This document shows positions 1 through 13,300 of a stretch of 64,000 bases of DNA, one piece after another; position 1 is the first letter of the stretch, and each line of letters begins with the position of its first letter. Position numbers and translations under genes: made by a program. The stretch is from contig NC_092350.1 of the NCBI RefSeq assembly GCF_963676685.1, positions 8,731,486 through 8,795,485 of the forward strand, given 5' to 3'. Source of the DNA: Mytilus edulis. Lineage: Eukaryota; Mollusca; Bivalvia; Mytilida; Mytilidae. The notes beneath the pieces were generated by a model. The model saw only the letters and a program-made list of their open reading frames with translations. It was not told the origin of the DNA and did no database searches.

Positions 1-112
1 ATTGACCTAATACGATATATATGGGGTCAGTAAATTCCATATGGGGATTAGAGCTTCGCTCTCACTCCATATGGTATTTACTGACCCCATATGTATCGTA
101 TTGGGTCACTAA
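1..112. repeat. Hairpin repeat, copy 1 (near-perfect inverted repeat)
   Basis: Two arms of about 43 bases are near-perfect reverse complements: one begins gacctaatacgatatatatg, the other ends catatgtatcgtattgggtc. They flank a short loop that itself contains AGAGCTTCGCTCT. Related copies lie at 51881-51988 and 62872-62934, each followed by the same 'actaacacac' context. This looks like a MITE or the palindromic part of a larger repeat. The family is not named from the sequence. Confidence 0.75.
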
Positions 113-1080
113 CACACCATGTAACTAATAATATGTAGTAATATCCATATAGAAAATTAACGTGGACGTTAATCATACATACAAAAAAAAAAAACGTTTG
201 AAAAGAATACAATGTTAGTTATGTTTTAGTTTGCTGATGACGGAATCGATATTTGTGCACATGTGAACTATATTCAAAGATCTAATTACAACTTTTGTAA
301 GATAACCATACCTAATAGTTTTGTTTAAAGGTTCAATGAGTTTCAACGGATAACATAGTACAATATTATCGTAATATTTAGGATGTGAAATACCGGTTAA
401 TCAGTTTTCTACAGGTACAGCCACATTTATAAATCAAAACTTTGTATCTATGAACAAACTAAGTAACAGTTTTAAGTAATCTATGGTAACAAACCCCATC
501 ACTTACAAATGTAATAATTACCAGTGATACATTGATAATGTTAACATCTATGACGTCACTATAGACATGGGAATAACGAACGAGTTGATATACATATGAA
601 AACCGTATGATGAAGCCAAAGAAATATCATCTTAAACAGGAAACATAACAATAGGGAATGAAAAATCGTCTCTTTTGTCGTAAATTTTCGGATGGAGTTT
701 CTCTTTATAAAAAATTCAAATGTCTAAATCTAGAAAAGGACATCTACTTCTGTTTTTGTGAAATTTATTTAAAGTAAGTTTCTTGGGGATACATTTCGGT
801 AGTGTATTTAGAGATCACTCGATTATTTATTGAAAACAAAACGGTAGGTATTGTTGAATGTATCAACCACATGTAACAATGACGTGTCTCTTTGCAATAC
901 AGAAAAAACAAACTGCTATTAAAGGGGTGCAGTATACCGCATAAAAAAATAATCAAATGTTATTACATTACGTGCATATGCATATATAATTTATATGAAC
1001 ATGTACTGATATAGATATAAAACAGAATACTTTGTTAACAATATAGGCCGTGCTTGGCCATTTAAAATATATGTCGTTAC
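113..1080. other. No gene seen
   Basis: AT-rich sequence with a short poly(A) run near 183. I see no exon with splice sites, although the minus-strand gene must continue through here because its exon at 1099-1333 ends with a donor site. The next exon, probably fibronectin-III-like judging from the plus-strand relative, is not visible and may lie beyond the left edge. Confidence 0.5.
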
Positions 1081-1098
1081 CCTTTAGCCATAACTTAC

Positions 1099-1333
1099 GT
1101 TAGATGTTACATCCGGAGCAAGTACTGGTGAAACCGTGCATTGTATTCCGTACGTTTCAACACATTGGTAATCAGGTGCGCATAAGTCCCAATGAAACAC
1201 GAACTGACGTGAAACAGTTCTACCTTTCAAATCTGTACGGTTCCTCGGTGTCTGATCAGTGTTTTCAGGATTTGCGTCTCTATCGATGTATTTCAAATAG
1301 CCACCATTCGTTATTTCAAACGAATATATTACC
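1099..1333 (-). CDS. EMI/EGF gene, exon 9
   Basis: 235 bp exon with acceptor TATTGTAG and donor GTAAGT. It enters in phase 2 and leaves in phase 0. It encodes the ITNGGYLKYIDRDA block, then GRTVSRQFVFHWDL and a YQCVE motif. The plus-strand exon 44431-44665 has exactly the same length and phases and about half identical residues. That conservation supports it as a real exon, not a chance open frame. Confidence 0.8.
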
Positions 1334-4300
1334 CTACAATATACATGTACGACAATCACTGTATCAACAATGACCATAGACTTTTTCAACAAATTGTCGG
1401 CATTCCTATGGGAACAAACTGTGCCTCTCCTTGTCAACCTTTTCTTATTTTCATATGAATCGGATTCCTTCAAACACTTGCTAAAAACAAAAAGATCAAA
1501 GAAGCCAATTTAACAGACACGCCTTTCTCCGGCTCATTTATAGACTTATACCTCAAATTTGACATACACAGTCGTCTCAGTACCAGTATATATAACAAAT
1601 GAGACGATTTTAATTTTGAATTTATCAATCCCCCCTTAGTAGCAATATACCAGCTTCACCTGCATATAGGATATACATTTCCCAACTTATGTGGTATTCA
1701 AGAGCTTGCAGCTCCTACCCAGACTTTGTAAAACGTCATTAGTGTCTGAGCAGGAAGTTGAGGGACCAGGGGTGTGTCAAAGAATGTCTCGTCCTTTCTC
1801 TAAAAAAGTTCATCGGAAGATTGCATGACCTTGTTGATAAATACTCCGTATCAACTTCACAAATAATACACGATGGTCTTGACGTATAGAATCTGCGTTT
1901 TGACGTTGTTTATCATCTTATTACGTTTAATATTATTTGTCTGTATGAACATTAATTTTACTTTTTAATCAAATTTGTGGTAATATCCATTTGAGGTGGC
2001 TTTGTATTTATGCATCCCGTTATTGGGTTGTTTAGTTTAAACAGTATTTATTAATGAAAAATTACAAGATAAATATTACAATGTTACATAAAGTTTAAAT
2101 ATGGGATTCGGAAACAAGTTTGGAAAAACTTTTATAAATCCGTCTCCCTTATTGGGTTGTTTGCATTATCTTTCATATTTGCTTTGTCCGTATGACCTTT
2201 TGTGTTTCTTTGAAACATATGACGTGGTTCTGTACTTAAAAATCCCGCTATTGTGTTATTGTTCTTTTATAATGTTTGTATTCTGGTCTTTCATATTTGA
2301 TAATGCTTTGCCTATATTCCCTTTTGTGTTTCTTTTATTCATCATGACGTTGGCCTTTTTTAAAGAAGAAATACACGATAAGCATATAGACAAGCGACAA
2401 GAAGGAAAGGTAAACTTCTAATGTACATTCTGCAGAGGATATGCCTAAAGAATATGGACTATATTATTTTCATACTTTGAAGGACAAATTCTTTTATATC
2501 TCTACCTGTGTGACGTTTACATTCTGACGGCAAACACGCGCTTCTACGTTAGAGTCAATGTTAACGTAACCATTCAGTCCTAGTTCTTTCAATCGTTTAT
2601 TGGTGGATTTAACTAACTTACTAAAGTAAAATTCAAAAATAAGAATGCAATTAATGTGGTTGTTAAATTTGATATGTATCCCTTTTTATGCTTCTTTGTT
2701 AAATAAATTGTGTATTTCTATTGTGATTTAGATACTTGTGGTACTTGTACATTCTGCCATTATTGTTTATGATATTCTCGTATTCATTTTTGGTAACTGT
2801 CATACAAGTGAGAGGTTTGGATAGCTATACACCCAGATTCAATCCAAAATTTACATTAGAAAATGCCGTACTATGTCAGAAATATGACAGTTGGTATCCA
2901 TTTTTGATGTGATTGAGCTTAGAATTTTGCCATATGATTAGAGACTTTCCGTTTTGAATTTTTCTCGGAGTTAAGTATTTTTGTGAATTTTACTTTTTGA
3001 TATACTTCTATTGAATAACAATATATAATGTTTTAAGTTGATTACAAATATTTTATCTATATTCAAAGACCTTATTCAAGAAATTCAAGTAATATAAGAC
3101 AAATAAAAATGATTTAAAATGCGCAACTTAAATTTGATATGTGGTTAGTTAACAATTTGGATTCTACTTAGATCTACTAAGTCAAAATTATGTCCCCATT
3201 ACGCAAGTCAATTTTTAAAATCGGAAAAATGACTCGGTGCCAATTTAGCTGAAAACCGACAAATTAATCCATATAGCACCATAACGATCCTTATATACCA
3301 GTTGTATTTTAAAAGACAAATGTATCTACAAGCATTTGAGAATTATTTAATGTACTTTTCTGCATTCAGTTAACCTAAAAATTGTCTGATCGGTTGTTAG
3401 GTGGAAGTTTCGAAAATTCACAGACATTAAAACAAATTGAATGGAATATTTTGTGGAAGGGCAGACAAAAAAAATTCTGAGGTTGAAGACTAATAACCCT
3501 AGATAACACACACGCACCCAATGAAGTTTTTTTTTAAGCTACGCATTTTTTAGAATTAGTTGTAAAGTGTGTCGTAAGATACTTTTGGTAAAAAATTGTA
3601 ATTTTACTCTGTTGGTATGACTCAAAAGGAAAAGAGGGACGAAAGATACCAAAGTGACAGTCAAACTCATAAATCTAAAATAAACCGACAAAGCTATTGC
3701 TAAAAATGAAAAAGACAAACAGACAAACAGACAAACAATAGTACACATGGCACAACATAGAAAATTAAAGAATAAACAACACGAACCCCACCAAAAAATA
3801 GGGGTGATCTCAGGTGCTCCGGAAAGGTAAGCAGATCCTGCTCCACATGTGGCACCCGTCGTGTTGCTTATATGATAACAAATCCGGTAAATAGTCTAAT
3901 TCGGTAGGTCACATTCATGAAAGGGAAGAGGATTGTAGTTACACGTGAGGAACATATCCGATACCATTTGTGAAACGGTTATTCCATAACGGTCAACCAA
4001 CTTGTGATGGCGTCCGTAAAATTTACGAAGGGATGATTTCAACTTCACCATTTGGAACTCTTGGTTTAATAGCTTCCTTGTGAGCAGCAACCCTCTATCA
4101 AGAAAATCATGATAGGAAATGCAAGCACGAGAATATCGTATCAATTGGGATATATATACCTCGTATGCAGGTGCTGCTGGAATATTGCTACTTAGAAATG
4201 GAAAGTTCACAATTGGAAAGCTGAAATCATCTCTTTTGTCGTAAAGTTTTGTTTTCAACCGACCCTCATTGTCTATTTCTAGATGTAAGTAAAGATATGA

Positions 4301-7300
4301 GGCTGAGTTAACTGTATCTGTAGTATCCATTATCTCTAGTTCGATGGGATAAATACGTTCCACATAGTCACCAAATTATGAATTATTTAGTGAAAGAACA
4401 TCATCTATATAGCGGAAAGTAGAGTTAAAGGATATTGCTAACTTCTTGTCTTTCTTCCTAAGAAGTTCCTGCATGAAGTCAGCCTAATAATAATAAAGAC
4501 ACAAGTCGGCAAGTATAGGGGCACAGTTTGTTCCCATTGGAATGCCGACAGTCTGTTGAAAAACACGTCCTCCGAAAGTAACAAATATGTTGTCAATCAA
4601 GAAATCAAGCATCTTGATAATATCAGTTTCAGAGATTTTTTTGTTTGAATCAGAGTGATATCCTTTACAAAGTCGGATTTATTCCTCCCTAAGACAAGAT
4701 ACTTGTATCTACGTTGGCCATTCTTTTTTATGAAGCAAAGCAATGCCAACTCTTTCAATTTGTCTTTTAGTTTGGTATCGACTAGATAGAATACCTTAAC
4801 CATCAATTTTGTCATTGCAACCATAAGGTGTCGCAGTTCCCAATTGTCTAATCCAGGAGTCCTCTGTTTGTCTACGGAGAGTCGTTGAAAGATTAGGATT
4901 GTTAGAGCTATGGTATATCTTTTTGATAATACGAACTGTCATAGAAACGATAAAATGATTGGGCTGAATGAAATGCTGGTATAGAATGTCGTTAGCATTG
5001 AGGTTAATGTCTGATCTATGACCGCACATACGTTTGTTCAGTCAAGGTATTTCACTTGACCCATTTCATACGTAAGAACTATGCATTTTTAATAATAAAA
5101 TAAACATATAAAAATAATACAATCTGAAGTGAGATGGTGTATCAATTTTGCTATATACGTTTGCAAGACAGAATAGTCAACTTAAACTCGCCCGAAAATA
5201 AAAGAGTGCACTCGACTTTCTCTTTTCGTTTAATTATTGGCCATTTCTGGAATAAATTCTCAAAAAATATTGCCATGGTCAGAGATGCAAATTAATGCTT
5301 CAGAAAGATCAATCTATTATCTATCTGTAGATTTATTTTTCGATGGAATTTGTGCTGATCCACAAAAAAAGATGCAAAAAATCCTAAATTAAGCACCTTC
5401 ATTAAACATTTAAAGCCTATAGAAACAGGTTTAAACAATTCAAATATATCTTTTTGTTTGTTTACCTTCTCTAACAAAGACGAAAATAAACTGGACAACA
5501 CCATGGGTACAAATGAAATGACAAAACGACAGACAACAATGCACAAAACAGCATCGACACTTAAGACTGAGCAAAACAAATCCAATAAAAAACAGGAGGT
5601 ACTCTTAGTTGCTGCGAAAGGTACGCAGATCTACATGCTCTAAATTTGACACCAATCGTGTTGTAAATGTTAGTATACACTCGGTGATAAGTTTTTATCG
5701 TTGAAAGGGGACGGAATTGTAGTTATGATTAATAACGATTTCGTATACTATTTATTAAAGCAATGCACAATTGTTTAATCTCTATTTTTAGAATACTAAG
5801 GTATGGATTTCTTTAGCTTTGCACTTAATTATAAATATTGGGGCTGATGATATCTCTCTAAGCGATAGAACTGTTAAAAACTTGTGTTCCTTATAGATGG
5901 ATATTAAACACTATTTACCTGTCGTCGTGTTGAAACGGTAAGAACACATTCCAATCGTTTAGATATACCATTTTTTCTTTGCATTGGTATATATCATTTG
6001 TAGGTAATTGTTTCTGAACGTGACATGGTTTCACGATAGATGGAATAGTGTTGTTAGCATCTAAATAATAGGATAAAAGCTGAACTAAAAAAACCTCTAC
6101 ACTTAAATGTTAGTTAAAACATAATACTCTCTAGAAACATACAATTAGTTCAAGAATATGATTATACAGTATCGTAGAATGTAAAAATGAAGTATAGAAA
6201 CTCTTAATTTCATTACTCGTTTATACCTTGTAATAAGATAACATTTACTGTTAAAAGCATTGAGTGTTTAAGGTGGTACCTAACACTACAGGGAGATAAC
6301 TCTGTAAAGTCAGCTAAACGTTTTAATTACGTTGTGTTGTAAAGGGAATATTAAGCTTCTCAATAATCAAAATTGGTGTTTGTCAAACTGCTATATAACC
6401 AGTGTAATTTTTCTGACTAAACGGTTGGTTCCAAATTTTTGAAATTTTTATATTTTTGTTAAAGGGTCAAAGTAAATAAATTGTTAAAATTTTATGAAAA
6501 TTAAACGAGCCAAATTCATTTTAGTGAAAGTGATAGGTACCACCTTAATGGTATAAAAATATGTCCTTACATACCTCTGACTAGTGTAAGATTCATTTCT
6601 CCAGCGATAATACCGTATCTAAACTCTGTAATAAAGTGGTTTCCCCCAGCAGGATCAGGTGCAGGTGGGGTACCATTGACCTTGAATACAGCAGTCACCT
6701 CTAAATAAGCTGTGTTTATCATTTCATGATTTGTCCATTTTGTCTCACGTGGTACGGGGTCACTCGGGTTAATGGGAGTTTCCACGGGGTCGTCACCTGG
6801 TTTTGAACTATGAAGCTTTGCAGTCGCATATGATATTGTTGAATTCCAGATTACTAAAATTGATGACATATCAATATAAAACGTGTACGTGTTTTTACAC
6901 TACATCATTGAAACAGTCATGCAAGAAATAAATGATGTGCTTATTACATGCTCTTAACAAAGCAAGAGTACGTTTGATACATGTAAATCGTATTGAGAGG
7001 TATTTTTTGTAGATTTTGTATTGCGAATCGCCTTTGCTATATACAGTTTATAACTTGCTATTGACAACATATTTTGTTACGTTTGGAGGGCTTGTATTTC
7101 ACAAACATTTGGCATTCCCATGTTAACCTACTCTGTCTCTCAAGTCGACTTATTTATTCATATGCGGTTGAGTTCACACAAAAGCTTCTTATTCTTTAAC
7201 TTCACTGTTTGCTTTACAGATGATGTCCTCTCACTAAATATTTCAAAGTTTGATGACTTTATTATTTGTATTGCACCTACATGTATCCCACTGAACTTGA

Positions 7301-10300
7301 AATTGAGAAAACAACAGATAGAGTTTAGTCTGACTGATATCTAGAAATTGCCAATGAGGGCTGGTTCAGAACAAAGCTTTATACCGCAGTCACACTAGGC
7401 CACGATCGCACTATGATCTGTAAGAAAATGTAAATTTTGACGATCGTGTGGATCGCAGATAGGTTGTAATACTGTCGTGGTGAGATCTTCAAAATCCTGA
7501 TGAGCGTGGCCAACTTTGAACACGTGGTGAGAGCGCAGTAAGGTGGTGGTAAGATCGCAAAGATCGTTATACCATCGTATCGAAAGCGTGATGCTATTCG
7601 GTGAGACTGCTCTACGATCTCACAGCGACGCATCTACGATTCCACTACGACTATACCACGTTTACACCACGCTGTTTAAGACCATAGCACGATTCTAGCA
7701 CGCCCTTGTCGTCCTCGTCACGCTCTTCTTAAGACCTGACTACGTTCATGCTGCGATTATCATGCTCATTGTCATTTTCACATGAAATATATACAAGGTC
7801 TCTAAGTTTTGTTTGTCTATGTGTAATTTGGACCTATTGTCCTTTTTCCCCAACGGCTCAACCATGCTTGACACATCTGTGTCATCCCCGCTACCGTTCA
7901 CTAAAACATCGTTATTTGAGCTTGATGTACCGGCAATAGGTTGTGATTGAGGTTGGATTGGTCGGTACGACATCTCTGCTGAATCAGGATTCGTTACTAC
8001 CAGAGCTCACTCTACCTCTACATCTACTCCTACCACCACGCCCACATGTTCTGGAAGATTTTGTTGGCATTAATGTGTAGTTTCCGAGACATCTACGTAA
8101 TAATCAGAAATAAAAAGAATGGAACAGTATTTATAATGAACACTATGTTGACGTTATTACTGAAAACATAGTAAGATCACGGTATGAACGTAGTATAATC
8201 GTGTTAAGAACGTGCTATAATCGCAGTAGAAGCGTAATGAGATCGTGTAGCAATCGGATAACTAGTGGTATGGTCGTACAGAGAACGTGATGAGCGTAGT
8301 AAGATCATGATAATCATAGAAAAAGCGTGGTTAGAACGTAGCATAGTCGTACCGGGATCGTAATAGAAGCGTAATGAGGACGTGGTACATGTATCACTGT
8401 AAAATCAGCGAAAATTAACATTTTTATGCCGCTCATACCACGACATCACCACGATCATGTTGCGATCATGGTCTAGTGTGACTGGGGTTGAATGACAAAA
8501 GAGATATATCAGTTTCCCACATTATGAACTTTCCATTTTATGTAACAAAATTAAGTAGTTGATAGATATGCCAGGCTTGCATTTCCTATCATAATGTCCT
8601 TCATGTTTCTATTTGCATTGCAGCTATAAAACCAAGAGTTCCAAGTGAGGAAGTTGAAATCATCCACTCGAAAATATAATGGACGCCATCCCTTGGTTGA
8701 CCGCTATGGAAACTCGATTTCACAGTTAACAACAAATGTGTTCTTATTAACATTACCACAATTCCGCCCTCGTTACCCAAGAAGTAGACTTATTACCAAA
8801 TTTGTTCTAACATGTCACGGTGATCAACACGACCGGTGCTCAGTCTTTAAGTTTCTGTGTTGTGTTTTTATACTGTTGTTTTAGTTCTTTAAAAAAAAAA
8901 GATTGCCATGCCGTTATCTGTTTATATTGGACTTAGTTTGAATATCACTTTGGTATCTTTCGTCTTCTTTATTCTATTAAAATTTGAGAGGTAATAAGTG
9001 TTGTTGTAACGATAGTGTATCTCATTGTAAAACGTACATTCATGTCCAGTGAAGGATGTTTATTCAATATTGTCGACATCGCGATATCTACAATGTTAAC
9101 ACGATATAGTGTCAACATTGTTTACATTGTTTGAACCCTTATATAATGTATACATCGTTGACATCGCGATGTATACAATGTTAAAACGATGTTGTGTTAA
9201 CATCGTTTACATTGTTTGAACCCTTATATAGTGTTTACATCGTTGACATTGCGATGTATACAATGTAAACACGATGTCGTGTCAACCACGTTGACATTGT
9301 TTGAACTCTTATATATTGTTTACATCGTTGACATCGTTAACATCGCGATGTTTACAATGTTAACACGATGTCGTGTCAACATCGTTTACATTGTTTGATC
9401 CCTTATATATTGTTTACATCGTTGACATCGTTAATATTGCGATGTATACAATGTAAACACGATGTCGTGTCAACATTGTTGACATTGTTTGAACTTTTAT
9501 ATATTGTTTACATCGTTAACATCGTGATGTTTACAAGGTTAAAACAATGTCGTGTGAACATCGTTGACATTGTTTAAACTCTTATATATTGTTTACATCG
9601 TTGACATCGTTGACATCAGATGCGGTATAAGTTCAAATGAGACAACTTTTTATTTAAGTTACATCTTTTATAAGTATATCCCTATAGGTTTGACATTAAT
9701 ACGGAGTTTTGGTTTTTATCGAGTAGCAAGCTATGAAAGGCACAAAAAAACACTAGTGTAAAACTATTTGAACAGGAAAAATAAAGGTCTAATGTAAAAA
9801 AAACATGAAACCAGAAACACGTATGAACCATTCAACAAACAACAACTACTGAACGACAGATTCCTGACTAAGGACAGGTGCAAACAAATGCAGTTAGTTT
9901 AACGTTTATATACGTACACAATGTACCATAGACTCAATATAAAATATAAACACGATTTTGACACAATATTATTAGCATTGTTATGTGAACAATTTAAACA
10001 TAAAGGTATTTATAAAAAAAGAAGTGGTATGATTGCAAATAAGTAAAATTTCCAGTACATACATACTAACTGGCACATCTATAGATAACCGTATGGCCTT
10101 TAACATTGAGCAAAGTTTATATGGCATAGTTAACAATAAAAGACGCCGACATGAAAAATGGAAAACAATTTTAACTATATGACTAACTGCTTAACCATGT
10201 TAGCTTATTTTAAAAAAAAAGAACGAAAAAAAATGTATATACAACAACAACAAGATGTTGACACTATATTGTTAACATTACAATGTATACGATGTGAACG

Positions 10301-13300
10301 ATGTAAACAGAAAGGTGTAGACACTATATACAAAATATAAACACGATGTTGACACAATATTGTCAACATCGCGATGTATACGATGTGAACGATGTAAGCA
10401 GAAAGGTATAGACTTTATATATATAAATACAATATAAACACGATGTTGACACGATATTGTCAACATCGCGATGTATACGATGTGAACGATGTGAACAGAA
10501 AGGTATAGACTCTATATATACAATATAATCACGATGTTGACACAATATTGTCAACATCGCGATGTATACGATGTGAACGATGTAAACAAAAAGGTATAAA
10601 CTTTATATATATAAATACAATTATAAACACGATGTTGACACGAAATTGTCAACATCGCGATGTATACGATGTGAACGATGTAAACAGAAAGGTATAGACT
10701 CTATGTATACACGATGTTGACACAATATTGTCAACATCGCGATGTATACGATGTGAACGATGTAAACAGAAAGGTATAGAATTTATATATATATATATAC
10801 AATATAAACACGATGTTGATACAATATTGTCAACATCGCGAAGTATACGATGTGAACGATGTAAACAGAAAGGTATAGACTCTATGTATACAATATAAAT
10901 ACAATGTTGACAAAATATTGTCAACATCGCGATGTATACGATGTGAACGATGTAAACAGAAAGGTATAGACTCTATATACACAATATAAATACGATGTTG
11001 ACACAATATTGTCAACATTGCGATGTATACGATGTGAACGATGTAAACAGAAAGGTATAGACTTTATATATATATATATATATACAATATAAACACGATG
11101 TTGACACGTTATTGTCAACATCGCGATGCATACGATTTGAACGATGTAAACAGAAAGCTATGGACTCTATATATATATACAATATAAACACGATGTCGAC
11201 ACGATATTGTCAACATCCCGATGTATACGATGTGAACGATGTAAACAGAAAGGTATAGAACACATTGATAGGATACAATGTAAACACAATAACGACACTA
11301 TAAAGTTGACATTGCGATGTTGACAATATCGACAAAACATCGTGCACTGGACATAGTTCAAAACGTAAGGAAAAAGAATCATAACGTCGTAACATTCTTA
11401 TTTTCAAATTTACATATTTCGTTTATTTGTATATCTGGTAAAGAGATACTTACTTTGGTCACAGTGGTGTCCACCAAACCCATCAAAACATTTACAAGAC
11501 GTTGCTATTTCTTTAGTACATGTTCCAGGGTAACACCGAGTGCTGTTTGCACGCCATGAACAAGTTTCTAAAAGATAATTTATAGTTAAATTCTGGGGGA
11601 ACATTCCAAACAAATGATCTACACATGTCTGCATGTATAAGTTACAATCATGATTCTATAGATACCAAGCATATACGCATGACTGTATGATACGCATTTA
11701 TTTATTTCAAGTCTGAAGATTTACTAGTTTGCTTGGTCTCATTGAACTTAATTTAAAAAAATAAAATCGGTTATTTGAATGAATTTATTGATGCTATCAC
11801 AAAACAAGCTCACTCTTCTCAAACATTACAAAAGTTTTATCTTTATTCATAAAAGTTATTTAACACATCAACACATGCCGTATAAGTAACCTATATTACT
11901 CAAAGTTTGAAAAAAAATCCGCTAAAATACATTTTAGATCGATATATAAAGATTTGGTTTTGAAGTTCAGTTGTACGGCCGATAGACAACCAGTTTCAAA
12001 CGGAATAGCACATCCTCATTTTAACGGAAAATTTAAAAACGATCCTAGTATTAAAACTTATCAATCCTTTCAATAAACGTATTCTTAAAGGTTATCAATG
12101 CAACACTGTAATTATATCTTTGAAGATTGTTTTTGTGGTATTGATATTGATCTTTTTTTTAAACAGCAAATTATAAGCAAACTAAATAGTATATACATAC
12201 GCACTTTCATTAACCTACAATCTGTCGATTCCTGTATCATGGCATTGCACAAGTTTTTTTTATTTTTTTTTTTATCTCTGACTGTTAATACTAAATAAGT
12301 TTAATGCTGGATGTGTACTGATTTTCTAATCTAGTTTAAGATGCATGATTTATTATAAGCTGTTAGTGGCTTTGAACTAAATGTCAGTATCTGTGAGTAC
12401 TCTCAGATCTGTACTTTTGTTGTTTGGATCGACAGGTACCCGGCCACGTCCATTGTGTTTTTGTTAGATGTTTATATATTTGTGTCCATCAGATGAGTTC
12501 AGCCTTTTTCAACTGACTTTATAGTTCGCTCTTACTTTGTGCTGTTATACTTCTGTCCCAGGTTAGGGGAAGAGTCGGTATTCCCCTAACATGTTTGACC
12601 CTGCCACGTTCTGTATTTACCTGTTCCAAGTCAGGAGACTGTAATTTAGTGGTTGTCTTTTGTTGCTGTGTTACATATTTGTTTTTCGTCCATTTTGGGG
12701 TTCAGTTTTTATTTTACGCTACTTGTCTCGTTTGAATTGTTTAACATTTGTCATTTTGGGGCCTTTTATACCTGGGCTTCGCACATTTTACGGTGACCTT
12801 ACTTTCTATGTCAGTTGGTCTCTTGTGAAGAGTTGTCTCAATGGCAATCATACATCATCATTTTATATGTATATTCCAATTTGTTCTTATATGGAAACAT
12901 GGCGGGTGTCACGTGTGATGCAAGGCATGTTAACCCTTCCAATGTACAATACATCATCCGGTTGTTGGCCGAATTTGAGTTGCTCGGTCTATAGTTATAT
13001 ATGTTGTGATTTGTGTATTGTTATCTGTCTTTTGGTACTTTTTGGCATGGCGTTGTCAGTTTATGTTCGACTAATGAGGTTGAATGTCCCTTTGGAATCT
13101 TTCGCCTATCTTTTTAATTGAATACCACTTACGTATACAATTCTTTACATTAGGATCATTGTTTCCATAAACATCTATATGTCTGGTGTAAGCTCGCCAG
13201 TACAGCTTGTCTACAATTTCCCCGTCACAATACTCACAGTGATTACTAGAGATATCAGTGCAACGTCTATGTTTACAATGAGGAATCCGGGGACAAACTA

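Larger units (their letters stand above)
9037..11359. mobile_element. 2.3 kb element with opposed tandem-repeat arms
   Basis: AAAACGTA at 9029-9036 is repeated exactly at 11360-11367, consistent with an 8 bp target duplication. Five bases inside each end lies the inverted pair ATGTCCAGTG / CACTGGACAT. The interior is a left tandem array (9060-9620), about 600 bp of other sequence including a dispersed-repeat copy, and a right array (10240-11330) in the opposite orientation. No protein is encoded; open frames within the arrays are repeat translations. It sits in the host-gene intron between exons 6 and 7. TIR elements with tandem-repeat cores are known in bivalves; membership of a named family is not established. 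Confidence 0.7.

Noticed and set aside
3896-4363. Host gene encoding a conserved 155-residue protein
   Set aside because: The sequence is the RT thumb region of a Penelope-like element flanked by its other motifs and tail.
9216-9761. Short plus-strand frames in the left tandem array
   Set aside because: Same reason: repeat units without stops, not coding.
9060-11330. CRISPR-like regular repeats
   Set aside because: The units are contiguous with no unique spacers and lie in a eukaryotic genome.
10278-11407. A ladder of overlapping minus-strand open frames with repeated Cys/His/Tyr-rich peptides
   Set aside because: They are translations of a 90-100 bp tandem array; the repetition is in the DNA and all frames share it.
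12660-13121. 153-codon open frame
   Set aside because: It is composed of reverse family A repeat plus a PLE tail.
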